A program made the position numbers and the translations under genes. From contig CALIRN010000361.1 of NCBI GenBank assembly GCA_938042265.1, forward strand, positions 1 through 11,803: 11,803 nucleotides of DNA, in the 5' to 3' direction. This DNA comes from an uncultured Eubacteriaceae bacterium. GTDB lineage: Bacteria > Bacillota > Clostridia > Lachnospirales > CAG-274. The notes beneath the pieces were generated by a model. That model did no database searches, was not told where the DNA came from, and saw only the letters and a program-made list of their open reading frames with translations. Of the stretch, positions 1-5,476 are shown in pieces (position 1 is the first letter of the stretch; each line of letters begins with the position of its first letter).

Positions 1-2
1 AG

Positions 3-74
3 GGTGGCACTTATACCTTAACTAAGGATACAACAAATACATATCTCTATTATATAAGCTATGTAGCAGATTGA
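3..74 (+). CDS. C-terminal fragment of an unidentified protein
   Basis: A frame open from the left window edge encodes 23 residues and stops at TGA 72-74. The tail is rich in Thr and Tyr (GGTYTLTKDTTNTYLYYISY). That would suit the end of a beta-rich or surface-type domain, but it is too short to assign to a family. It points the same way as the downstream operon. About 180 bases separate it from the next gene, so it is probably a separate transcription unit. The frame could be open by chance over this short distance. Confidence 0.35.
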   Translation, partial: GGTYTLTKDTTNTYLYYISYVAD

Positions 75-253
75 ATAAACGATTTACTTACATACTTTAT
101 TTAAGTGTTCTAATTAATGGTTATATATTGCAAGTATGGGATATAATGAATAAGTCCATTCGTTAAACATATATTTATATGTAAAAAAATAAGCATAAAT
201 AAAGTGTATATAACAATTAACACTTTGCTGTAAAAGAGAGGTGTAATAGTGTA
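75..253 (+). promoter_or_regulatory. AT-rich upstream region of the Kiwa-like operon
   Basis: This non-coding stretch must hold the promoter of the operon starting at 254. A perfect TATAAT lies at 142-147, but only a poor -35 (TGGTTA, 18-nt spacing) precedes it, so the promoter call is weak. A short inverted repeat, AAAGTGT at 201-207 and ACACTTT at 220-226, could be an operator or a leader hairpin. The ribosome binding site GAGAGG ends at 241, 12 nt before the ATG, which is slightly long. Confidence 0.3.
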
Positions 254-901
254 ATGGATAAAACTTTGAAATACAGATTGATAGTAATATCTTTTTTTCC
301 GCTTGTATTATTATTGTTGATAAGCCATTGGGATTGCGCCTCTCTTGAATGGATTTCTTTCAAAATTAGTGGAATTATTCTCGGAGATTCCATTGTTCCT
401 CTTTTTAAATGTTGTAAATTCTATCATTTCGTAATGATGGTTGCTTGTATTTTTTTTATGGCTTTGGGATTCATTTATACGTATATTTTTAAATTAGCAC
501 AAGGTGGCGGATTTACCGAAACTGATAAAATTGTAATACTAGCAGAACAAACGGAAACAGGACTAAATTTTTTTGTTACTTATTTATACCCTATGTTAAC
601 AAAGGTTGAAAGCTTTAGGGATATGCTTATTTTTATAATTTTGATTGCAATAATTGTCAAGTTATTAAAAAAGACAAATTTATTCTATCAAAATCCGGTA
701 TTAATAATATTGGGATATAAAATATTTAGTTTTAAGTTTTCGGGAAAACCAGATACGCGTATTGGTATAACGTATGGTAAGCTTGACATAGATAAAGGCG
801 TTAAATACAAGGAGATTTCAGATCATGTATATTTTGTTTATAATGTGAAACGTAGTAATCGTGATAAATCACAGGAGAACAAACGATTTGACTTTGAGTG
901 A
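254..901 (+). CDS. kwaA: KwaA-like membrane protein of a Kiwa anti-phage system
   Basis: The 215-residue product is an integral membrane protein. Clear hydrophobic helices lie at about residues 9-26, 57-80 and 122-138, with a possible fourth near 147-158. A polar C-terminal part follows, beginning with SGKPDTRIG and ending in a charged tail. Size, membrane topology and position directly before a DUF4868-type gene fit KwaA, the membrane subunit of the two-gene Kiwa defence system, in which a KwaA-KwaB complex acts at the inner membrane on infection. The call rests mainly on the neighbouring kwaB, because KwaA proteins diverge greatly. The ATG start follows GAGAGG at 12 nt; a GTG just upstream is immediately followed by a stop. 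The next gene starts 34 nt downstream, so the two are probably co-transcribed. Confidence 0.6.
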   Translation: MDKTLKYRLIVISFFPLVLLLLISHWDCASLEWISFKISGIILGDSIVPLFKCCKFYHFVMMVACIFFMALGFIYTYIFKLAQGGGFTETDKIVILAEQTETGLNFFVTYLYPMLTKVESFRDMLIFIILIAIIVKLLKKTNLFYQNPVLIILGYKIFSFKFSGKPDTRIGITYGKLDIDKGVKYKEISDHVYFVYNVKRSNRDKSQENKRFDFE

Positions 902-935
902 TTGATACTTTTGATAATGATAAGAGGTGGTTGTT

Positions 936-1874
936 TTGGATGTTGTTGATGTAATAAAGAACATGTTTAAAGATGATAATTACAGTTTTAATACATTTGT
1001 TTTATTAAAATCAAACAGGAAAGTTAAGAAGCTTTTGCTTGATGAAAATACTCCTGATAAAAGTAATACAGGATTCAAAGAAAAAATAAGGGTTAAAATT
1101 CATGATTATATTCGTAGTAATTATTTGGCAGACGAAGCAGAATATACATCATATGAAAATATTGCAGATAATCAGCGTAAATTTTATGTAATTAATCAAG
1201 ATGACGAATATCATCCCTTCGATATGCTTAAAGAGGATGACGAAAACATTACAGGTTTTGATATTTCCGAAATCAATGATTTGATGGGTGTTTTGTTTAA
1301 ATTTGAAAAAGGAACTGATACTGTGTGGGGGTATCAATATATATATTCAATTGCTATTCCTAATAAATCAGGCTTAGGTTTTCTGTTGACACAGGAGGGT
1401 ACTCTTTTTAAAGAAATGAAAAAACCTTTGTTTTCTATATCCTCCAAAATTAATTTTATGATTGTAAATGGGAATATTATTACAAATGATATTGATATTA
1501 TGCAACGCAATTTTGGGTTTAGTAAATTCATACGTAGTGAAGCTGCGAAGGTGATGAATACTGTTAATGACATAGGAATAGTTGATAGTATGGACAAAAT
1601 ACAGAAATATGTAGAAGGAGATAAGCTTACATATGCAAAAAAAATGATGCAGATAAAATCTTCTCCTGTGTTAAATATGAAACCTAAAGTTCTATTAAAT
1701 AAGATTAAAACATCGCCAACTTATTCAAACAAACTGAAAATAGTGGATAATAAAATCGTTCTTGAAACCAAAAAGCAGGTTGAGGTGTTTATTAAAATGC
1801 TTAATGATACATGGTTGAAATCGGAATTAACTGAGCAATTGTATGAAGCAGAGGTTAAAAAGAAAAGCGAATAG
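936..1874 (+). CDS. kwaB: KwaB-like DUF4868 protein of a Kiwa anti-phage system
   Basis: The 312-residue soluble protein has the layout of DUF4868/KwaB. The N-terminal half is variable. The C-terminal half shows family-like patterns: NFGFSKFIRSEA near residue 195, then a helical stretch with KLTYAKKMM and SSPVL, a KIVLETKKQVEVF segment, and a closing MLNDTWLKSELTEQLYEA. KwaB is the DNA-associated partner of membrane KwaA in Kiwa, and the length (about 315) is normal. I chose the TTG at 936: it lies 8 nt after GAGG (924-927), whereas the GTG at 927 overlaps the ribosome binding site itself. It sits 34 nt after kwaA and 13 nt before the next gene, as in an operon. The assignment is from remembered family features, not from a search. 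Confidence 0.68.
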   Translation: MDVVDVIKNMFKDDNYSFNTFVLLKSNRKVKKLLLDENTPDKSNTGFKEKIRVKIHDYIRSNYLADEAEYTSYENIADNQRKFYVINQDDEYHPFDMLKEDDENITGFDISEINDLMGVLFKFEKGTDTVWGYQYIYSIAIPNKSGLGFLLTQEGTLFKEMKKPLFSISSKINFMIVNGNIITNDIDIMQRNFGFSKFIRSEAAKVMNTVNDIGIVDSMDKIQKYVEGDKLTYAKKMMQIKSSPVLNMKPKVLLNKIKTSPTYSNKLKIVDNKIVLETKKQVEVFIKMLNDTWLKSELTEQLYEAEVKKKSE

Positions 1875-1887
1875 GGAGGTTGATGTT

Positions 1888-2340
1888 TTGGCAAAATTTT
1901 TTTGGACAATATATGCTGTTTTAAGCCTAAAAATTAATCTTGAATTTTATTATGATGATGTCTGGCATCTTATTGTTGGTACAATTGTTACAACGGTAAT
2001 CTTGAAAATTATAGATATTATAATTTTTAAATTGGCTTTTAACTTGGCAGGCGATATAAAGCGTTCTTTTGCATTGGATGGGAGTGAAACAAAAACTGCA
2101 CATTGGTTTTTTAGAGCGTTATTTGTATGTATGGTTTACATATTTTCGTTGACACCTGCGTGCAAAATTATAATTACTCCGATTGTGAATTGTGCTTATA
2201 ATTATGCTGAAGAAAAGTATAGAATGGCGGAAACGAATATTATAAGTGTTGTTGGTCAGTTTGGAGCTTTGGACGATTGTTTATTTGAAAGAAACAACAA
2301 CAATTTTGGAATAGACCTCAGAAAAAATCCAATTTTGTAG
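1888..2340 (+). CDS. Small membrane protein, third gene of the Kiwa-like operon
   Basis: This gene encodes about 150 residues with two long hydrophobic stretches, at about residues 26-52 and 75-99, and a weaker one near 4-15. A polar tail ends in NNNNFGIDLRKNPIL. I do not recognise the family. I place the start at TTG 1888, 8 nt after a strong GGGAGG; an ATG five bases earlier is in another frame, and an in-frame ATG at 1843 lies inside kwaB without a ribosome binding site. The gene begins 13 nt after kwaB stops, so it is almost certainly co-transcribed. Standard Kiwa has two genes, so this could be an accessory membrane subunit, a partner for KwaA, or an unrelated passenger. Confidence 0.7.
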   Translation: MAKFFWTIYAVLSLKINLEFYYDDVWHLIVGTIVTTVILKIIDIIIFKLAFNLAGDIKRSFALDGSETKTAHWFFRALFVCMVYIFSLTPACKIIITPIVNCAYNYAEEKYRMAETNIISVVGQFGALDDCLFERNNNNFGIDLRKNPIL

Positions 2341-2384
2341 TGTAATGCTATTATTAAAGCCTATATCATATTTGTTTTTGTGTG

Positions 2385-2413
2385 TTGATACTTTTGGTAA
2401 TATAGGGTAAAAT
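2385..2413 (+). promoter_or_regulatory. Sigma-A-type promoter for the candidate small RNA
   Basis: A -35 box TTGATA (2385-2390) and a -10 box TAAAAT (2408-2413) are separated by exactly 17 nt; each matches the consensus at five of six bases. Transcription would start near 2420. No start codon with a ribosome binding site follows before the terminator, so the likely product is an untranslated RNA. Confidence 0.55.
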
Positions 2414-2419
2414 TCACTA

Positions 2420-2549
2420 ATATTTGTACTCTAATGTAAACTATTAACAAATAACGGTTTCTAAGAGCCTTTTGGCACAACAGGAATTACCCCTTCTGCT
2501 AACCGAGAAAGGAAGTCCCCCACCTATATAAGGTGAGGGACTTTTTTTT
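2420..2549 (+). ncRNA. Candidate small RNA of about 130 nt
   Basis: A near-consensus promoter lies just upstream, and the stretch ends in a strong intrinsic terminator at 2513-2549. Between them the DNA is less AT-rich than its surroundings and can fold. CGGTT (2455-2459) can pair with AACCG (2501-2505), closing a domain that includes a small GCC-TTTT-GGC hairpin (2467-2476). No coding frame is visible. I do not recognise an RNA family. It could be a regulatory RNA, an RNA antitoxin-type molecule, or simply an untranslated remnant. The 5' end is inferred from the promoter. Confidence 0.4.
2513..2549 (+). terminator. Strong Rho-independent terminator
   Basis: The arm at 2513-2525 pairs with 2531-2543 in 13 steps with a single C-A mismatch (2520/2536). 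The loop is ATATA, and a run of eight T follows at 2542-2549. It would end both the candidate small RNA and any read-through from the Kiwa-like operon, insulating the invertible segment from upstream transcription. Confidence 0.88.
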
Positions 2550-2777
2550 GCTTAGAATGCTATAGCCTCCTACTCGATTGTAAAAAACAGAACTGTTTGT
2601 AATAGCTTAAAGGAACTGTTTGCCCTTATCTGTCGCATATATATAGTGTTCCACACCCACCAGATTATACAACACTGATATTTTACTTCAAAAAATTCTA
2701 ATATTATTGATTCTTTGATGTCAATCAAATCACCTGCATATACAATATATCTAGAACACCTCTGTTTTGAAAGGAGT

Positions 2778-2826
2778 TTTAATAAAGGATAACTATAAAT
2801 TATTAGTTTGTATGGAGGTGTAGAAT
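2778..2826 (+). repeat. Left copy of the 49-bp inverted repeat bounding the invertible segment
   Basis: The 49 bases at 2778-2826 are identical to the reverse complement of 5379-5427. The match ends sharply on both sides: outside, T here faces A at the right copy, and inside, the two sequences diverge within the start region of genes A and B. The repeat includes the untranslated leader and the ribosome binding site GGAGGT (2814-2819). Inside it, TAATAA (2780-2785) and TTATTA (2800-2805) form inverted half-sites 14 nt apart, with an asymmetric centre. That layout would suit a tyrosine-recombinase crossover site. Confidence 0.92.
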
Positions 2827-3685
2827 GATAAGTTTAATTGCAACCCCATTGTTAGAAGCAGCGGCCCAAACTTTCATAGGTGCTATAGCAGGATATACAT
2901 TTGATAAAATAAAAAATGGATTGTTCAAAGAAAATACATTTGATGGAGCATTTGATTTATGGCAACGAGGTATACATTGCAAAAATGTGAATATTGAGGA
3001 TACAATTGCTTTTGATGGTCTTATTTCTCCGTTTGTACAACTATTTCCTCGCGATCCATATAAAAATGCTATTAGATGGAATTCATTATATAATTTTGAA
3101 GGAAAAATAACTGCTCAAGAGTTTAGCAACTTGGAATTTTATGCAGGCTCAGATGAAACAATACGTACTGGATCTTTAAATGGCGAAACTTTAATTGGAT
3201 TATATAATAGATATGGTTATATTGGAGAAGGGATTCTTGGTGTAGTATCAACATCATATTTATTAAAACAGGTACCAGATTTTTTTGCTACGAACTTTTT
3301 TGGCTTGCATGCAAGAATTACAGGAACTTTATCAAAATGTCCTACACAACATGGATTCATTGCTCAAGGAATGTTTCAAAAGGCAGGTTTGAAATTAAAT
3401 ACTGATTTATACAAAGAAATTCCTTACATAAAAATTAATTCAATTAAAGTATATAAAAACGAACAAGATAAGATATGTTCCCTTTTAGGTTCCCCTTGGG
3501 CTGCTACATCAAATGTTGATGAACCATACTTGGTTCAATATGGTTATTTTAGCAATCCAAGTGAAATAAATAATTGCATTAAAAATATCGTTACATCAAA
3601 GTCGTGGGAACAAGTGAGAGTTTTTTACGATGCACTAAAAACCCCCGATGAATCATTAAGCTTTACCAAACAATTTATATTGTAA
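2825..3685 (+). CDS. Switch gene A: unrecognised protein, paralog of gene B
   Basis: The 286-residue product is homologous along its whole length to gene B, and I recognise no family. Shared blocks include SPxxQLFP near residue 67, NAxRWNxLY, GLYNRYGYIGxG near residue 125, a central (R/M)ITG-L-CP segment, and a conserved SLLGxxWAATxNxxEP block near 220 leading into VQYGxF. The N-terminus (residues 1-22) is a mildly hydrophobic helix, possibly membrane-associating, with no clear signal peptide. The ATG lies 5 nt after GGAGGT, which is inside the left inverted repeat. No strong promoter abuts this copy, so the gene is probably silent or weakly expressed in this orientation. Its 3' end overlaps that of gene C by 11 bp. 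Confidence 0.85.
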   Translation: MISLIATPLLEAAAQTFIGAIAGYTFDKIKNGLFKENTFDGAFDLWQRGIHCKNVNIEDTIAFDGLISPFVQLFPRDPYKNAIRWNSLYNFEGKITAQEFSNLEFYAGSDETIRTGSLNGETLIGLYNRYGYIGEGILGVVSTSYLLKQVPDFFATNFFGLHARITGTLSKCPTQHGFIAQGMFQKAGLKLNTDLYKEIPYIKINSIKVYKNEQDKICSLLGSPWAATSNVDEPYLVQYGYFSNPSEINNCIKNIVTSKSWEQVRVFYDALKTPDESLSFTKQFIL

Positions 3686-3697
3686 ATTGTTTGGTAA
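3663..3697. terminator. Bidirectional palindromic terminator between genes A and C
   Basis: Perfect 15-bp arms, 3663-3677 and 3683-3697, flank a 5-nt loop and include the stop codons of both convergent genes. Each strand reads ACC AAA CAA TTT in frame, so both proteins end with the same TKQF motif followed by two residues. There is no long T run, so termination strength is uncertain. The position, exactly between the two convergent transcription units, would stop transcripts from either side making antisense to the opposite gene. Confidence 0.6.
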
Positions 3698-4517
3698 TAT
3701 AAGGTGGAAGATATAAATAATATGATAAATATTGTGGGTTATAATAATTAAAGGGGTTCATGCCTCCCGAAGTAATTTCTTTTTGATATTCATTAAAAAT
3801 TTGTGTTTGTTTTTGATTAAGATTTTTGTTGTTACCCCACATTGTTTCCAGATGTAATACCCCAGGATACTCGGGAACAAAAACTAATGAAAATGCCGTG
3901 TTCTGATATGTACAAAGTTCTTTTAATGTATTTATGGTTGTTTTCCGATCAAAAATGTGGCGATAAATTATATCACAACAAACACCAAATTCAGATAATG
4001 CATTTGATAATAAATGAAATAGATTTATGTTATTGTTTTCGCTTGCCTGTGATAAATTAAAACAGTCATTTATAATAATATCATATTTTCTGTCTAAGTT
4101 TTCTATGAAATCAATACCATCTTTTTCGATAAATTTAAATTTAGGATTATCCATAACTTCGCATGCGTGGGGGTAGTATTTTTTCATTAATTCGAGGACA
4201 GCATGGTCGTAATCGCATAATGTTAGAGTTTTAATTGTTGGATACTTTAATATTTCGTATGCAGCAAATAATGATCCGCCTCCAATAATTAGAGCATCCT
4301 GCGGCTTGTATATAAAGCTCATTGGAAGGTGAACTAACATATCATGATATAAAGTTTGATATTTTTCAACATGTTGAATCTCATCATTGATAGTAAATAT
4401 ATAACCTAATTGAGGATGAGTATACATAGTTAATTTTTGTTTTAGAGAATCTAATTCTTCTATTTTTTTTAGGTCTGAAAGATACAAACTAATAAGGTCA
4501 TTCTCATAAAAGTGCAT
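3675..4517 (-). CDS. Spermidine synthase-like protein (gene C of the switch)
   Basis: The 280-residue product has the layout of the polyamine synthase (SpeE) family, a class I SAM-type fold. An N-terminal segment ends in YQTLYHDMLVHLPM (about 53-66). The nucleotide-binding motif is ALIIGGGSLFAAYEIL (75-90), followed by an acidic loop (CDYDHAV, 101-107), KDGIDFI (132-138), and YDIIINDCFN (145-154). The C-terminus has YYNPQYLSYYLYLPPY, like the SpeE tail. The canonical GGGDGG is GGGSLF here, and the usual D-x-(S/T)-D-P is replaced by DCFN. A standard aminopropyl transfer is therefore doubtful; a methyltransferase-like or other modifying activity is possible. The ATG follows GGAG, which overlaps gene B's stop, 13 nt away, so B and C form one operon and would switch together. 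Confidence 0.78.
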   Translation of the reverse strand: MHFYENDLISLYLSDLKKIEELDSLKQKLTMYTHPQLGYIFTINDEIQHVEKYQTLYHDMLVHLPMSFIYKPQDALIIGGGSLFAAYEILKYPTIKTLTLCDYDHAVLELMKKYYPHACEVMDNPKFKFIEKDGIDFIENLDRKYDIIINDCFNLSQASENNNINLFHLLSNALSEFGVCCDIIYRHIFDRKTTINTLKELCTYQNTAFSLVFVPEYPGVLHLETMWGNNKNLNQKQTQIFNEYQKEITSGGMNPFNYYNPQYLSYYLYLPPYITKQFTI

Positions 4518-4530
4518 AATTATATATCTC

Positions 4531-5376
4531 CTAATTCATTATAAAATTTGAAAAATTCATATTACATATAGTTTCATATTCATCAAAAAATAGTTGTATA
4601 TCCTTGTGCTTTAACAAATTATTCAAACAATAATTTAACTCAAATGGATTATCAAACTGTCCATACTGAACTATAAAAGGTTCATTTATATTATTAGTAG
4701 CTGCCCATTGCGTACCTAATAAACTAGTTGTTTTATCTTTATCCTTATTAAATGTTTTAATTTTACTTATTTCAATATATGGAATGTTATCCATTTTAGA
4801 AAAATCAATGAATAAATTTGCCTTTTCCGCAATACCCTTTATAAAATTAATATGTTCAATAGGACAATGATGCAATACTCCTGTTATCATAACTCTACAA
4901 CCATAAAATCCTCTTTTATCGAAGTCTGGAATTGTATTCATTAAATATCGTTTAGATACGGTAGCCAATAAACCATCTCCAATATAGCCATATCGATTAT
5001 AAAGCCCAACTACAACTTTATCAGTCCAATTCTTTATTCGTAATGCGTGATCAGAACCTATATAAAATGAAAGTATTTGCATTGTTTCATTTTTTGCATC
5101 AATACTTATGTCATTAGTATATAGTTTATTCCAACGGGTCGCATTATTAAATGGGTTATTAGGAAATAGCTGTGTATAAGGAGATAATAAACAATCTATC
5201 TTTACAGTATCATAGGTATGAATAATATTTGCATTATAACCTCTGGCCCAAAAATCCATTACCCCTTGATAAGTTGGAATACGAAAAAGTTTGTTTACTA
5301 TAGTTTCATTGTTTGCAATTATTGAGGTAAATGTTTTTGCTGAACTTTTTAATAATGTTGTCCACAAATATTCCAT
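4531..5376 (-). CDS. Switch gene B: unrecognised protein, paralog of gene A
   Basis: The 281-residue product aligns with gene A from end to end, at roughly 35-40% identity by eye, and no family is recognised. Conserved blocks are SPYTQLFP, NATRWNKLY, GLYNRYGYIGDG, VMITGVLHHCP, PYIEISKIK and SLLGTQWAATNN followed by VQYGQF. The segment VMITGVLHHCP...PYIEI has a beta-rich look and might be an OB-like fold; that is speculative. I chose the ATG at 5376, 9 nt after GGAGGT inside the right inverted repeat; a longer TTG version would start upstream of that site. A promoter abutting the repeat (5429-5457) should make this the expressed paralog in the orientation shown. Gene C follows after 13 nt. Confidence 0.85.
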   Translation of the reverse strand: MEYLWTTLLKSSAKTFTSIIANNETIVNKLFRIPTYQGVMDFWARGYNANIIHTYDTVKIDCLLSPYTQLFPNNPFNNATRWNKLYTNDISIDAKNETMQILSFYIGSDHALRIKNWTDKVVVGLYNRYGYIGDGLLATVSKRYLMNTIPDFDKRGFYGCRVMITGVLHHCPIEHINFIKGIAEKANLFIDFSKMDNIPYIEISKIKTFNKDKDKTTSLLGTQWAATNNINEPFIVQYGQFDNPFELNYCLNNLLKHKDIQLFFDEYETICNMNFSNFIMN

Positions 5377-5378
5377 AT

Positions 5379-5427
5379 ATTCTACACCTCCATACAAACT
5401 AATAATTTATAGTTATCCTTTATTAAA
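5379..5427 (-). repeat. Right copy of the 49-bp inverted repeat bounding the invertible segment
   Basis: This is the exact reverse complement of 2778-2826. On the minus strand it carries the transcription start region, leader and GGAGGT ribosome binding site of gene B. The candidate half-sites fall at 5420-5425 and 5400-5405. Divergence starts right outside (A at 5428 on the plus strand versus the left flank) and right inside, where gene B needs six more bases before its ATG. Confidence 0.92.
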
Positions 5428-5428
5428 T

Positions 5429-5457
5429 ATTATAATATAATTTTATACATAATTCAA
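5429..5457 (-). promoter_or_regulatory. Fixed inward promoter next to the right inverted repeat
   Basis: On the minus strand TTGAAT (5457-5452) and a perfect TATAAT (5434-5429) are 17 nt apart. The -10 box ends one base before the repeat, so the transcript would start inside it near 5422, giving a leader of about 46 nt to gene B. The equivalent place left of the left repeat (around 2771-2776) reads AAGGAG and has no -10 box. The promoter lies outside the segment and would stay in place on inversion. Confidence 0.6.
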
Positions 5458-5476
5458 CAATAAATTTACAAAAAAA

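Larger units (their letters stand above)
2341..2777. other. Gene-free region between the Kiwa-like operon and the invertible segment
   Basis: I find no convincing protein gene here. The stretch holds a good + strand promoter (2385-2413), a more GC-rich folded segment (2455-2512) and a strong terminator (2513-2549), annotated separately as a candidate small RNA. After the terminator the DNA returns to AT-rich sequence. It carries a 10-bp direct repeat, GAACTGTTTG at 2590-2599 and 2613-2622, and a weak promoter-like pair, TTGATG 2715-2720 and TATACA 2739-2744 with 18-nt spacing. That pair could give some transcription into gene A. Confidence 0.6.
2778..5427. mobile_element. Probable invertible DNA segment (two-state expression switch)
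   Basis: A 2,650-bp segment is bounded by perfect 49-bp inverted repeats. It contains inward-facing paralogs A and B, gene C behind B, and a two-way terminator in the middle. A tyrosine recombinase gene lies 50 bp outside the right repeat, and an inward promoter abuts that repeat. Inversion through the repeats would leave both junction sequences unchanged but replace the gene next to the fixed promoter. In the orientation shown, B and C would be expressed. Inversion is inferred from architecture; no alternative orientation is visible in one sequence. A composite element or a duplicated gene pair with conserved leaders is the main alternative. Confidence 0.72.

Noticed and set aside
2812..2823. 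Mini reading frame ATG GAG GTG TAG inside each inverted repeat, just before the A and B starts
   Set aside because: It has no ribosome binding site of its own, and its bases are the ribosome binding site of the real gene; more likely a by-product.
3842..4060. Open frame on the plus strand inside gene C
   Set aside because: It is opposite a clearly conserved spermidine-synthase-like gene, has no ribosome binding site, and its product resembles no protein.
2778..5427. Insertion sequence or transposon bounded by terminal inverted repeats
   Set aside because: There is no transposase inside, no target-site duplication was seen at the ends, and the repeats carry the leaders and ribosome binding sites of the inner genes, which fits an expression switch better.
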